Positions 39,512 to 53,034 are shown, counted from the stretch's first letter. The stretch is DNA of 64,000 nucleotides from Sinohyriopsis cumingii (GCA_028554795.2 CM068839.1:38035006-38099005), one strand, 5' to 3'. Program-made: numbers and translations. The notes: generated from the letters alone by a model not told the origin.

Positions 39512-40959
39512 CTAGGATTTCACAAGTAAATTAATATGTATTATTTCACCTCGAAAATCAAGAAGGTGACCAGACTGGTCTGTTAGTTTGAAATTTATTC
39601 TGGTCAGCCACGGGTTATGACATCGTAGATAGACTGGATTGATCGGCTCTTGCACGATTAGAAATCTAGGTGGTACATCTTTCGGGGTGAATGAATAAAG
39701 AACAAATCCTTGCTGCGCTTGATTTGATACTGTCGTGTCCGTGCTGTAACTGCCATCGATTACATCACACACAAGATTGACCGCGACCACTTCGGTTATA
39801 TTTACGATATCCGGAGATACATGTCGTCCGTCTCCGATTTGACTATTATTGTGTCTGAGGATAGTTTGGTGGTGGTAGTGTTTTTCTGTACTGTGCGAGT
39901 ATGTCATCGAAGAACTCATCAATGAGGTCATTGACTGATTTTTTCAGCTCAGTTACGTTATACCCGGGAAATTTAAAATTCGGCAGGGTGGCTTCTGTTA
40001 GCGAATATGTAGTTAAAAATTGTTGTTTAAAGCGATTTAAATCGTCAGTATAATCAATTGTTGCCTGAATTACTCGCTGGTTAATATATTCCATGTCGGA
40101 TACAAGCTGATTTAATATTTCAATCCGCGTGATGATTTCGCTGCGTGAACTTATTATATCAAAAAGATGTTCTTGGAAAAGTTGTCGTAGTTGCTCTAGT
40201 TGTGTTTTATGTTCTTAATTAATTTCTTTAAAATAACCAATAATATCTCTTAGGTCAAGAATAAAAGAGCTAATTCCTCCTCCCGGAAGTCGTTCATAAA
40301 TAAAAAAACACCGAATATGGTCCTTACTGTAGAAGCCAAAATAACTACCCAACGTTGAATTTTTTTATATCGTGTAGACGTTGTTTGTATGACGAGGCAA
40401 CTTCGTGGTATGATTGTTTGTCAGTGACATAGTCAGACATTTTAGGTTCTGGTGGTATCGGTGGTACTTCGGGTGGAGTTTTAGGCCATCCTAACACTTT
40501 TCTGATCGAACTATTATATATATCCACGGCGTAGTCATGAGAGTTTATTTCGATTGCAGAAGACAGTGTTGGCTCATGAACAGTTATTGTTACTTTGGAT
40601 TCTTTTCCTGGGATATTTTTTATTCGACGTTGTAATTCCTCATTGATTTCTTCGATTTGATAAGACCCGGTTGGTAACCCAATGACATTCCAGTCGGGAG
40701 TGCCATCGGGTTTATTTTTATTTGCAAACATAAACGAGTTATTCGCTGGCAATCCACCAAATGATTTTGATCTGATATTGGGCCAACTGTGATATACTCG
40801 TAATTGTGCTAACGCGATCTCATTTACTGGAATCGCAGTTGGAAAATTAATACTAAATTCTGGTTTAGTCGAAATTATTTTTATCATTGAAGTCTTCACC
40901 GGATTTGTATTTGCGATTATATCGAGCAGAGCTCGATGAAGTAATTCCGTCGATGACAT
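39512..40959 (-). pseudogene. Penton-like protein, frameshifted (block 2)
   Basis: The N-terminal part (40345-40959, MIKIISTKPEFSINF and LPTGSYQIEEIN), the middle (39846-40094) and the C-terminal part (39512-39931, CDVIDGSYSTDT, FRGEIIHINLLVKS) lie in different frames. At least two lesions separate them. Conserved blocks match 15262-16584. Confidence 0.82.
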
Positions 40960-41459
40960 TATTATTTATCTTTTGTCTTTTTAAATGACTGGTGTAGTCT
41001 TCGTATATCCTTACCATTTGCGCGAATTCGGAATCTGATATTGCTGTATCGTCGAGACTTGATGATATCAGCGACGATAATTTCGAGTAGGCGCTCGTGG
41101 CCGCATTGTTTAACTTTTCATATTCGCGCAATTTTGTTAGCGCGCATGAAGATATTTTTTTTGGCGATAATATTAGCAACGCCTGCAATTGTCGTTGATG
41201 TTGAAACTGTAACTGTGATTGCGATTGCAGTTGTCACTGGTGTTAGTGCTGATAATAACACGCCCGTGGATGCAACTAACGCGCATACCGAGTATACTAT
41301 TGTGTCTAGGATGATTACACGCCGCTTGTATTTTTTTACTTTTATTGTACATTCGTTAATGGTATTTTTTAACCCTGACTGCCATTTGCGTACTTGATCG
41401 TATCTATATTGCTGCGCATCTAATGTTGTCGTTGATGCTGACTTATTTTTTAACGCCAT
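40960..41459 (-). pseudogene. Two-helix membrane protein, frameshifted (block 2)
   Basis: MALKNKSAST starts at 41459; the hydrophobic pair (IVYSVCALVASTGVLLSAL) aligns with 14720-15256. A frameshift near 41150 moves the tail (YSKLSSLISSSLDD) to another frame, and a second shift alters the last residues. Confidence 0.78.
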
Positions 41460-41513
41460 TTTATTATTTTACGCAGTAACCAATTGAGGTGTTTCAGCTA
41501 CAAATTCCAAACA

Positions 41514-42465
41514 CTACCAGTAAGATGTTGCGGTTAATTTCTTGTCGGCGGATTCCAGTATAAATGTTTCTTCGGTTCCCTTGTTTAATATGATAGTTAC
41601 AACCCCGGAAAACTTGTCGGTGGAATGTCGCCAGGGATATGTTGTGAACATTTCAAATTTTGCAGCACTGAACACAGACAGCCTGTACACTCCAATGACT
41701 GTTGCTGTATATTTGATAGTATTATTTTGTTTAGACCATGTTGCAAATATAGATGATACCGTGTATACTATGTTGGTAATATGCCCGGGGGTAACTCCAG
41801 GTGGAATTTTAATCAAACTGGTTTTGTTAACGATCTCAGGAATCCCACTTACGATATCTTGCTGTGTTTGTTTGAACGTGTCAATGTTAGTTTTGATATC
41901 AGAAAGTTTTATGTCAACGGTGTGCGGAGTATCAAAGAATTCCTCTGCGGTTTCATTAATGTTTCTAAAGTTTCAACGCATTTACGTGAACGTCATACTC
42001 GACCCGCAACGTGGATAATTTACCGTCAACGGTGTCAACATAATTTTTCGTCGCGGCATCTTCCGGGGATGTTGGATCTCTTAAAACCACTATTTTGTTA
42101 CCGTTCATGCTGAGTTCACCTGTCATTGTATCGCCGGTCTTTTTTACGCGTTCCCCTGCAGCTTTTTGCGTATCATCTCTTAACGCCGCAATTGATATCA
42201 GCGAATCTTTGATTTTTCCGCTGTCAGTGAACACAGGGATGTTACCCGGAGCAGCTCCAATAACCCTACGAATTATTTCATGCCATTTGATATCGCTGGT
42301 TTTTAGTTTTCCGTGTCGGTCCTGAAAAATAACAACCTCATCTGGGGTTATCCTGGTCAGGCTTAAAATATTATCGATTTCATCTTTGGTCGCATATTTT
42401 GATAAATCTATATCGGTGCGCTTCACTTTTCTGTTGAGAATAGATCTTCCGTAAATATCAACCAT
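41514..42465 (-). pseudogene. Fibre-like protein with phage-type tail-fibre repeat, broken (block 2)
   Basis: The anchor (MVDIYGRS, ITPDEVVIFQDRHGKL) and head (VYTVSSIFATWSK, VIGVYRLSVFSAAKF) match block 1, but the shaft is short. Instead of 21-residue repeats it has GDTMTGELSMNGNK followed by PTSPEDAATKNYVDT, the repeat typical of phage tail fibres. The frame breaks between 41816 and 41965. Confidence 0.75.
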
Positions 42466-42952
42466 TATTCTTTAACGATTGTTTAAATGTATACTCATGC
42501 ACGACTTTGTGAGGTAGTTTGGTTGACGCTGATATCGCATCGAGGACATTTAATACTTCACGACCACATATCGGAGGATCGGTCAGTGTTTGTGTTGGTA
42601 GCGTTGAGTACCAAACTTTCGATGGGATGTCTTTTGTATATTTTAGAAATTCAACTGGTGGTGCTAACCCATACGAATCGAAATAGATAATTCCACGTGG
42701 ATGTATCGCGTAAGCAACCCAGTGAGTTCCTGGACCGTTACTGTTATCGAGATTAATAATTCTGGTTTCTGGATTGTTTGGTTGTGCTGGTAGCCGATCT
42801 AGCATAAAGACGCCTCTGAAATTCTTTATTCGCAATTGTTTAACAGCATCGAGCAAATCAAAATTCGACATCGGTGTGAAAACACTTGTGTTTTTAAGAC
42901 CGTTGGTTTTCAAAACACCTTGTGTGATGTCTAAAACCGTCTTGGGTACCAT
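42458..42952 (-). CDS. Adenain-like cysteine protease (block 2)
   Basis: The 164-aa frame is open and keeps the His (GTHWVAYA), Asp (YFDSYG) and Cys (PPICGREVLNVL) motifs. It lacks the ACSAP duplication of block 1. It overlaps the fibre start by 8 bp, and its own start overlaps the end of the core-like gene, as in block 1. Retention of an open frame among broken neighbours may be chance or selection. Confidence 0.84.
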   Translation of the reverse strand: MVPKTVLDITQGVLKTNGLKNTSVFTPMSNFDLLDAVKQLRIKNFRGVFMLDRLPAQPNNPETRIINLDNSNGPGTHWVAYAIHPRGIIYFDSYGLAPPVEFLKYTKDIPSKVWYSTLPTQTLTDPPICGREVLNVLDAISASTKLPHKVVHEYTFKQSLKNNG

Positions 42953-42974
42953 GAAGGCGGAGTTCCTGGAAGTC

Positions 42975-43373
42975 TTAGGCCGCGTCCCTTTTTTTGTATC
43001 CTTTTCCAGTCGCCCTTTTTAATGCCATTCCAGCAGCGGTTCCAACAGCTCCTAACGCGGCGGCCTTAGCGACAGCTGGGGCGGCGGCAGCTATCGGTGC
43101 TGGTATCGCGGCGAGAAGAGGAAATATACCGCCGGTTTTAACCATATCTTTGATTGCTTTTGGAGCGAAATCAAGTTGAGTTCCAATTTTCGCTTGCTTC
43201 GCTTTATTGAAATGTTTTAGTTGGGTTTTAGTCAGCGATAACTTGTTTGGACCACCATTAGCGATTTGATCATTTTTTAGTGTTATCCTTGCCCCACATA
43301 CGCTCGCGTTTTTCGATTGTAATTTTTTCATCTGACCAGGAGTCAGAGTGACATTAACGTGATCATATGACAT
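42975..43373 (-). CDS. Membrane-active/core-like protein (block 2)
   Basis: MSYDHVNVTL start; the hydrophobic stretch GGIFPLLAAIPAPIAAAAP matches block 1. The C-terminal tail with LRLPGTP is present in the next frame, so a single indel in an A-run (about 43010) truncates this copy after GYKKR. Confidence 0.72.
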   Translation of the reverse strand: MSYDHVNVTLTPGQMKKLQSKNASVCGARITLKNDQIANGGPNKLSLTKTQLKHFNKAKQAKIGTQLDFAPKAIKDMVKTGGIFPLLAAIPAPIAAAAPAVAKAAALGAVGTAAGMALKRATGKGYKKRDAA

Positions 43374-43421
43374 TTTTATAATTAACATGATTGATCTAAT
43401 TGTCTACATGTTTTCGGAAAA

Positions 43422-44845
43422 CTACATGTTTTCTACTGGTGCATCAACGATTCTCATTCGACCACTAATACTTCAAGCAACATTGCTTTGTCACTGAGGA
43501 TGACCGCGATTGCTCTATAGGGACTATAAACAATTGGAGGACCATCTGCAATTTTGGGTAATGCACCTACGCGAGCTCGGAAGTGTATATCAACAACAGA
43601 CTGCTTGGATAAATCAAGATGCTCCAGCGAAAAGTAATAAATCGTGTACAACTTTGTAAAATCAAACTGTGATATTTGCGTTCCAGTATCTATATTTGTG
43701 TTACGTGACAAGAATGTCAGCCAACGATGATATGCACGCGCCACATGATTATTTGTAAAGCTTACGGATGGTTCTTGTTGTCCATTTATTCTCAAAGAAA
43801 CCTCGGTAACGTCAAGTTTGTCAAATATCATATGAGACCATTCCTGATTATTTACCCGACGAATATCTTGCAACGCAATAAAAATATGTCGTGGCGCAGA
43901 AACACCTTGTTGTGATGCTATATGCCAAGTAAATACATCTTTGACGGAACTTTGAATGGCGTCTGTGGTTACTGTAAATCACAATAACAATGATTTACCA
44001 CCTTGATTCATAAAAGAAAGTAATCGTGGCTCTTCTGTGATCGATGGAGTTAATACCGGCATCCACAGTGAGAGTTTTGTTATGTTTACTTTGCCGGCAT
44101 GGCCAGCTCTTCGCCAAATCGCATCATTGTCATCATTTTTTCTTACGAGCACAACTGTGTGTTTAGCTCCAAAGATGACCTTTCTAACATTTCTGCAAAA
44201 TCCAAACATGTGATCTAGTGGAATCGCGCATGAAAAACTTTATTACCTCCTAACAACATTGCTCGGCGTGTTGCAAATCCTAAGTTTGAAGTCGCGCTAG
44301 CATCTTTTATAATATCAAAATCAGCACCTAGTCTAGTTTCATGTTCAAAATCAGCTGGTTGTGGATTGCTTGCAGTATTTTGTGGTGTTCGCAACTTAAT
44401 ATACTGAATATGGTCGGCGTTGTCGGTAATATCTTTAGCAAACACCCATTGATGGACCAGCCGATCTTGTAAAGTCGTCAGAATATCTTGCTAGACCAGT
44501 TATTGTTGTAGCAACATCGACATCATTCTGAATCGATTCAATATTTTTTCCATCAATCATGTAGGTGGCGCTACTAAACAATGCCATGATCCCGTTGTTG
44601 ACAAAACCAACTCGGTCATTGGCACCGTATGCAGTATTATCCACCTTTACAAGTTCACCTTCTACTTCAATAAACGCCTCAGATGGCAAGAAATATCTAC
44701 TTGTATCATGAACTTGAAGTTCGATACGCCCTCGTTGATTTGGTTCTCGTGCGTCATAGGAATGAAATTGATAATCACGCACTGAGTTATCTTTTTGAAC
44801 CGGCTCATCTATATTAAATGCTGGGTCGGATATGTATTTGAACAT
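43422..44845 (-). pseudogene. Candidate major capsid protein, frameshifted (block 2)
   Basis: Four collinear fragments (44435-44845, 44215-44445, 43979-44209, 43454-43873) cover the whole of 10592-12016, from MFKYISDPAFNID to a C-terminal VENM that is readable only in another frame and ends at 43422. At least four lesions are needed. Confidence 0.83.
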
Positions 44846-44877
44846 TTTATACTATTGCGTATTTTTCCAAATGGTAA

Positions 44878-45336
44878 TTATCTTCGTCGCACACGAAGTC
44901 CACTTCCTGCTATCAAATTTGCTGTGATATTTCTTTGTGCGTCATATTCCTGATCTATCAACGCTGCTAGTTTCTGATTTACAGCCTGATTTATCACCTT
45001 ACTAACATCCGCGGACATAATTTCGGTGCTTGGTAATTTCACCGGTGGTGGTGAACCTCTTTGAGGTTTACGCATTAGTCGCGCTAGTCTTTCTTTGATT
45101 GCCGAGAGTGCCTTACCAGCAGCACTAACAAGTGCACCAGGAGCTTTTTCACCAACAACATTAATGGCTTTCACTGATAACTGTTTTGCAAGAGGGCCAA
45201 TTTTTGGTGTTAACCCTGCAAATAAACCCTGAACCACATCGCCGAGTCCATCTCCGTAAGTTGCTCTACATATTGGTAATCGTGAGTTTATTGCTCTGAC
45301 CTGCACAGGTGTATAGTGTCTGTCGTATATGACCAT
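44878..45336 (-). CDS. Minor virion protein with GDGLG motif (block 2)
   Basis: The 152-aa frame is open. Shared motifs are NSRLPICRATYGDGLG, LTPKIGPLAKQLSVKAINV and SKVINQAVNQKL. It confirms the start chosen at 10087. Confidence 0.75.
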   Translation of the reverse strand: MVIYDRHYTPVQVRAINSRLPICRATYGDGLGDVVQGLFAGLTPKIGPLAKQLSVKAINVVGEKAPGALVSAAGKALSAIKERLARLMRKPQRGSPPPVKLPSTEIMSADVSKVINQAVNQKLAALIDQEYDAQRNITANLIAGSGLRVRRR

Positions 45337-45356
45337 GTTATGTTATTTACTATTGT

Positions 45357-46284
45357 TTAATCGCTGTGACTTTGGTCACTATAATCGTCAACGAGTTCAT
45401 CAATGAGTTCATGGTAAATACTAGCATCCATGACACCACCTTGAAATAATCGCCGACAAATATCAGCGGCTTCATTAATTATTTCTGGTGAGTTATTCTC
45501 AGCTAGTTTTCCTCCTATGAGAACTTCTAACCGCGAAACGTCATTGAAAATATTATCAGGGCAGGGAATAAAACCACTTCCCAAACCTTTGCCGGATGTT
45601 TTTTTTTATGCTAGTCGGCTGTGTTATTATCGGGGGTGTTTTTAATGGTGTTGACAAATCTGCGGTCACAATAGGGTTTGCAACGATTCTTGCTTTAACA
45701 TCTTTCTTAAATTGTTCAAACTCATTTTCGTATTTATCCGTGACCCGCTAATTACCTTTATGGGTAGCAAATACCAACCGTTGCCATTTGTCATAAGTTA
45801 ACGGTGGTGAACCCGGCTCCAGGTGGTTTTCATGATCATTAAATTCACCTACGAGATCAACCGCGTTATCGTAATTTTTCATCTTAATATTTTTTGCCAC
45901 ACTCTTCTTGATTGTTGGTTTACCAGATTTGTATTCCGGCGGAGCTTCGGCTCCAGGTAGCGTTTCTGACGCATCTACAAAAACCTCTTCCGGTGGTCTT
46001 GCTGAAACTCCCCTGATAACAGTGACCGCCTTAGCGGCTGCTAAGGCGGATCGTTCAGCTGCGGCTGCTAGCCGTCTTGTCGCAACATTTTGTTGTTGAG
46101 CAGTACGCGATAATGATGTAGTAACAGGCTTAAACAATAGTTCAGCTGATTCTGTAAAACCTTCCTTAGCTTCTTGCTGTAATTGTAAATTTTTTTTTGA
46201 AATCGTCCTTTACAGGGATATATTTTTAAGTGCTTCTTCTCGCTCTCTGGCTAGTCTAGCTGTGTAAGATTCCGAGTGTACCAT
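45357..46284 (-). pseudogene. 313-aa protein homologue, broken (block 2)
   Basis: The start at 46284 (MVHSESYTARLARER) matches block 1. The middle (45748-46137) and C-terminus (45357-45584, VSRLEVLIGGK, EIINEAADICRRLF) are in separate frames. T- and A-runs at about 46190 and 45605 are likely indel sites. Confidence 0.78.
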
Positions 46285-46382
46285 ATTATTATATAACAAT
46301 TTTTTAATTTATGACAACAGACACGCGAATGTTTTTTTTCGTACATCGATAGAGATCTTAGGTTTCAAAAAGGGACGCAGGA

Positions 46383-46525
46383 AGCAGCAGGGAGGGCAAC
46401 GACAACAAAGGGCAGCAACGACGTCGACAATTGCGTTTAGATAAAGCGTCATCGCGGTTTTATAAAGGGTTTATTTCGGCATTTGGAACCTTCTAAAAGT
46501 TGTAGGATTCGCCCTCCCTGCTGCT
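46383..46525. repeat. 143-bp terminal-repeat-like segment of block 2
   Basis: It begins AGCAGCAGGGAGGGC and ends in the inverse, like the 240-bp framed segments within the block 1 terminal repeats, and includes ACGACGTCGAC. It lies 99 bp upstream of the 313-aa homologue, so it sits at a cassette end different from block 1. Confidence 0.7.
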
Positions 46526-46829
46526 ACATAATTAAAAAATTATTTATCTTTTTGCAAAATAGTTGTATTTATCACAAATTAAGTTTAATTGTTACAAATA
46601 TAATGATCCCTATGATCCATTAAACAGATGTTTGAGGTATAACATAGGGGTCAAATTTGTAAAGTTTTCTTATTAAAAAATGTCTTTTTTGAGTTATTTA
46701 CTGGCGTATGTTAAAGTGCAAAGTACACATATTCCTTTGTATTCTTCAGATTTAAAGGACAGCAGCTGCTTTCTGTCTGAATTTTACACAGGCTCAAGTC
46801 CCAAAAATATTTTCTCGTTTGCGAATAAG

Positions 46830-46921
<92 letters not shown>

Positions 46922-48160
46922 CCCGGGCGTTGGCATCCTGCTCAGTAGTGTAGTTAGTAAATTAAAAGCTTCAAAGCTTCAATGTCACACAATATATTTA
47001 CCAACAAGCTCTCTAGTGTCGGCACAATGTCGTTCACAGGGTGTCATTTATAGTGTAAACTTTATCACCCCTCTTTAACTACTGTATTGTATTACAACTT
47101 GTACAATAATTAATACATACATAGCAAATTCATGTGCCATAAGGTACTGACCGTATAATTATCGGAGATGGGAGTGGGTGTTTTATTTTTTCCTAATTTT
47201 AGTTTTAAGATTTTTTTAACAATCACAAGATAAGTAATAATTTTTTAAATAATATAATGACTATACTATGTTGTTATTGACCTATCAGAGCAAAATTGTC
47301 TTTATTTCCAGCTATAGATAGACATATTTTTTTAAAAACAAAGAGTATTACGTATATATGTGTAGGATATATGTAATGGGTTGTATTACCTCTGCCTCAG
47401 AATATTAATTACATTGTTGGTCCCTAATATAAATGCAGTATACCGTGGTACGGATCGCGGTATGATCAGAAATACCGCGGTACAAACTTTTCACAGTAAC
47501 AGCTCTAGCAAAATCTGTCTGGTAATTCATATAAAGTACTTTTTGTGAACTACTGAAATATAGAACAATTTTTTTTTTTAAAACTGCTGAACAAAGTTGT
47601 AAAAATTATACATGCGTATTGAAAATGAAGTCTGTTCATAATTACCAGGACGTTTAAAATTTGAAGACAATTTAAATTTATGTCCGTTATGGGACAAAAG
47701 AAAAAAAAAAGAACTGGGCCGTTATGGGACAAAAAAGAACTGCTTTATCTTATCATTTTGAAGATATTCTGTCTCTTTGTACATTGCGTCTTAATATGGT
47801 TATTAGTTATATGTTTGAATTAGTTTCTTTAAATGCATCGCCTAGCTCATGGTGTTTTGTGAATGCTTGTGCATGTGTGGTGAGAGTAGATGTAAGAACC
47901 CACGGAAATACCATCACCTTTGAAAAGGAAGTTGCTACTCCTTTTGTTTTTATATGTAGTGTCCTGCATAAATATTACAAGCAACGAAAATACTCCCTGA
48001 AATCCTCGTGTCTATCTTATCTTGTATGCCTCACACTTTGCCACGAGGACAATATTGAAATTAGGTGAGCAATGGAGACAACGCCTCGGGTTTTGAGTTG
48101 TAAGTTTTTGATTTTGATAACCCTAGGCCGACTAGTGCAATGTTTTATTACATTTTTTCT
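46526..48160. other. No gene seen; (AT)n at 46832-46912
   Basis: AT-rich host DNA. The Tyr/Ile-run frame at 46680-47078 is microsatellite translation. Confidence 0.5.
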
Positions 48161-48164
48161 CATA

Positions 48165-51100
48165 GTTCCACTTTTTACATTTGATCAAAGCATATTATTT
48201 GAGGAACTTATTTCAAGTCTACCATATGAAAACAATTTATTTAATATTCCGGTATAATGTAGCATGTATTTGTACGTTAAAGAGGTGGTGGCATTGTGTA
48301 AAATGCCATATGTTGCTCTGGAAAACTATTGTAACTGCCTAGATTGCATGGAAAGCTAACAGAGACAGAGATTGTTTTATTTCATATGTATGCAAAGTCT
48401 TTTGTAATACACAGGACCGGTCGTTCTAGAAAAAATATTATAATAATTGTGTTTTTTAATGGGATTGCATACCTTCTGCTCACCCCAGACATGTACTAAA
48501 GTAGATTTTAAACAGAAGAAAACGTAGTGGAGGAACAAAACTAGCATGTAAGGAAGGAGAAAACGATTTAAGTTTAATAGGAATTGATATATTGTAATCG
48601 AAGTTAAAAAGAATACCAGCAGTGAATTCAAGAGGAACCATCTAATCAGCATTACATATAGAGATACCCTCAAATAGATAAAACTTGTTCTAATGTTCTT
48701 TGCGTGACCACAAAAATGCCCACAACTGACATATTTGTATAACTCCGTTATTATTATTATTATTATTGTCATTATTATTTGGTCTTTACTCAATAGACCT
48801 GTACTAATAAAGGGGGCGGGGCGAATCAGTGTCATGTGTGTTCGCTAAATTAGGGGATAACATTATTGTATTTGTGGTCTGAGGTAGAAGAGTTTCTTTT
48901 ATGGTGGTAAAGTTTTGCTTTTCTTAACATGTTTATGTCAAATGTAAAATCAACAACTAAGTAACTTTGACAATTTGCAAATAATACCAGGACAGATTGC
49001 AAGTTTGTTAATAAATATTTGGAATGGGATGTAAAATATAATGAAAATGGATCGGACACTGATTTGATTTTAAAAATTCTTAGACGTTCCACTTTTTACT
49101 TTCGATCATAACCTCGTATTACGTATCTGAGGATCTTATTTCAAATTGCCCATATGAGGATCTTATTTCAAATCCACCGTATGCAATCAATTTATTTCAG
49201 ATTCTGGTGCAACATGGCATGCATATACATTGCTTTGGAGAATTATTGTAACTGTCTACATTGCACATAAAGAAGAAAAATAGACAAAGATTCTTCTGGT
49301 TCATTTGCATGCAAATTCTTTTGTAACACACAAGGCCGGTCGTTCTAGAACAAACACTATAATAGTTGGAGTTCTAATGGGATTGCATACCTTCTGTTCA
49401 CCTCAGACATGTACTAAAGCAGATTTTGAACAGACGAAAACTTAGCGGAGGAGCAAAAATACGACGTAGGAAGGAGAGGAAGCTTAAATTTTATAGGACA
49501 CGCTATCGAAGTTAAAAAGAATAAAACAATATATTCAAGAGGAACCATCGATGCAGCGTAATATTTGGAGAGACCTTCAAGTAGACAAAATCTGTTCTGC
49601 TTTATATCTTAGTTTGGAAAAAAAATGCCCATAAATGATATATTTGTATGTTTCCGCTATTACTATTATTTAGTCTTTAATAAATATTCCTGTGCTCGCA
49701 AAGGTGGGTGGGGTGGCAAGTAATCATGTCCTAGGTGTCCACTAAGTGTTAGGGAATACCACTTTTGTATTTGTGAGTTGGGGGTTGTTAAGGTTAATTT
49801 TACCAGTGATTCGTTCATGGCATTCACAGGATTGATTATGACGGAGAAGATTTTCTTGGTGGTAAAGTTTTGTTTTCTTAATAGGTCTATGTTAAATATA
49901 AATTCAACAACTAAATGACTTTGACAATTAGTAAATAATACCAGGACAGATTTCAAACTTTTTGATAATTATGTTGAATAGAAAATGGAAAATAAACAAA
50001 AAGGGTCCGGACTCTGGTTTAAACTTCATGGCAATCTTGTGTGAGGATGCATCTTACATAACCAAATGGTTGATAACTGAAGACTTACAATTATGCATGT
50101 TTTTATATGTATGTATAGAGATCAACGGCACTTCAGTATATAAAGCAAGGGTATTAAAATGATGTAAAAGTCTAAAGAAGAGAAAGGTAAAATTAATCCA
50201 TAACATATAGGGATAATGTCTGTTATAAAAACCAAATTCCTTCAAATAGCTTCATAACTGAGTTCACATAAATAAAATAAATTTGTTTCCATACAGTGCG
50301 AGTCCAGACATTCAAGAAGAACGAGTTTTAGTGTCAATGCACTGTAGCAACGTATGCACTCTGGTGGTATGGATACGAAAACACTTCATGAAATCCGTGT
50401 GACTTATTTATTACTCTCCAAGCTATTTTGCTTAGTGAGCAATGGAGATTGTACAGTTGTCTTTACATTTATGGCATAAGTAAATAAAAATTATGTTGGA
50501 ACGCTGAATAGTGAAATGTTTCATTAGACAAAGTTGCCCCACCCCCATGATCCTCTAAGAATATAAAATATATGATATTTGCTAGATCTTGTTTAAATCC
50601 CACGTTGTTATGTACAATTGCATGCGAATGCGTCTAAAGTGGTGATGACATTATGTGACATTCGCTAAAATATATTTTGTATTTGTTGATCTGGAAAACT
50701 TTTATAGATACAACTGCTTAGATATAGAGAAGACAGAAACAGAGATTCATTAATTTCATATCCATGCAAAATCTCCGGTAACACTCAAGCTGAGTGACAA
50801 GTACATTATTGAAACACATATACCATATTAATTATGTATGTAATGGAAATGTATCAAATTTACGCAATAAGCATGCCTTTTAAAATTTACTGCAACAGAA
50901 TCTGAACATAAGAAATTAGAAATCTTAGAAAAGGGACAACATCTATGCTGTAAAAAGCAACAAAAACCTACCCTTAAGTATATTAAATCTGTCTAATGGA
51001 CCTGCAATTTACAGGGGGAAAAAAACTGTCAATAACAGACGTATTTTTGTATTGTACTGTTTTTAATATTAGTGCACTAATTTAGTTTTGAATCATTAGA

Positions 51101-51370
51101 ACCCATGCTAATAAGGGTTAGAATGAATCAGTCTCTATGGTGTCCGCTAAATTAGGGGATATAAATATTGTGCTTTAGGATTTGAGGACGGTTATCGAGA
51201 TTTTATGGAGGAAATAGCCACAACAGTGAAAAGCTTGACTGATGGAGAATACGGTGGTAATTTTGTTCTTAATATATGCATGTTAATTGTAAAATTAACC
51301 ACCAGATGAATGTACTGATTAATAAATTATACCAAAATAGAATATAAACTTATTTATAAATATTTCGAAA
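48165..51370. repeat. Triplicated host segment, about 0.9 kb and longer
   Basis: GTTCCACTTTTTAC starts copies at 48165 and 49086. Both continue collinearly through GGTCGTTCTAGAA, ACCTTCTGYTCACC and AAGAGGAACCATC. A more diverged third copy includes GCTAAATTAGGGGATA near 51145 (48846 in the first). No coding content is seen. Confidence 0.65.
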
Positions 51371-52977
51371 AAAAAGAAAAAATAATTGAAATGTGTTCCT
51401 CTCTCAGTCGCCACCGACATGATATGCGTTCTGATCGACTTTTAACGTCAGGACGCATGCACGAGTCAGTTATGTGTGCATTATACACAATAGACGCAGT
51501 GCCACCTCATCTGTGATTTTTCTTTTTGTGGGCCACCCTTCACTTATAATGGGTGCTCTTCTCCGAAAGCTTGTATGTGGAGTTTTCATTACATGTACAG
51601 AACAGGCCGGTTCATATAATATTTTAAGCCAGGATATGGGAGATCTTCAGTTAAGAAACTGGTGACAGCAGGTCACCTTTGAATGCTTTATCATTCATTA
51701 TAGTTAATAACCAATATGAAAAGGTAGCCATAGTATACACTACTTTTGCCAGATTGTTTGAGCAAATCACATTTCGGTTATTAAATGGAAGATTCTGCAA
51801 GACTTTCAGTGTGGAAAGGGATATAAAGTTGTTTTTGGAGAGGTTTAAAATTATTTCAAACAGTTGGAAGTCGCTTTAGTTTCTGCAGTAAAAATTTAGC
51901 CTTTGTGTCAGCGACAAAACCCGAGATCGTTCCAAGTAATGTTGCAGCGGCACATACAACCATGTATCTGTCTTTCGAACTACCTATACACATGGACGTG
52001 TAGGCACGATAGGAGACTGATTTCACTGAAATTAATCTGAAAAATGAAAGGATTTGTTTTACAAGTGTGTGGAAACGGAGTCCCTATATCTTGATTAAAG
52101 GGCGTATGTGGCAGAGAAAACTAATTTGAGAGAAAATATTTCTCCATTTTCCTCCTTTTCTGCAGATTCTGAGAAGCGTCGTTATTTTAATGTTAATCTC
52201 TCATGGGGAAAACTCCTGCCCCTTCACCCCTCTTTCTAATATATTAGTAACAGCATACTAAACAAACCAGTGTAGCTTGTTAGTTGATTAAGTATTTATA
52301 ACATTAGTTTAATTTTCATCTGAAACTTGCATTGTTTTCAGATTCCTCGTTAATATTTATTACTCTGACCAGTTTGGACGGATGCTGTAAGTATAAATAT
52401 TGGTTTCGTCTTCAATATCTTAACGAAGAAATTTATATTAGTAGACCTGAAACTGATAACTTATTAATGAACGTATTTATTAGCGAAATCGCTTGAAGTG
52501 GACAACAGTTATAGTTTATCATCTACCCATTTAATCTTACATGGCTGATCTTGCATCTGATACGGATTTTCAATATGTGATTCCGTATCGCACATCTAAA
52601 ATTTCCATATTGCACACCCAGCCTGGAACTACAACTTGAAATATTAAGTAATACATACTCCACTTGTAATATATCCGGACTGATTTATTGCAATACTTTT
52701 TAAATCATTCAGGAATGCCAACACACGTTTGTGATTTAAGAAACTCAATCATGTTTTGGTGAAAATGACCTCTTTTGCCGCTCAGGATAATGGGAAAGTA
52801 CCGTTTGTAGCTACGAGAAGGTTATGTACATTTCACGGTATCTAAGTCCGAGAAATTAGAGTTAGTGGAAGTGTTTGACAGTGAGTTCTCAGATGAAGCT
52901 AGGGTGCAAATAGACCAGCAAGTTGTTCTCCACCTTTTTTTTTTTTTTGTTTGACTGGCGGCGAGAGAGAGAGAGAG

Positions 52978-53034
<57 letters not shown>

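Larger units (their letters stand above)
38390..46525. mobile_element. Virion-cassette relic related to block 1 (block 2)
   Basis: Nine of the genes at 8714-16584 have homologues here. Eight run in the same mutual order but on the minus strand; the 126-aa gene is at the far end on plus. ATPase, integrase and PolB are absent. Most genes carry frameshifts; the protease and minor virion protein are open. The right end is a 143-bp segment like a terminal repeat; the left end and target duplication were not found. Confidence 0.8.
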
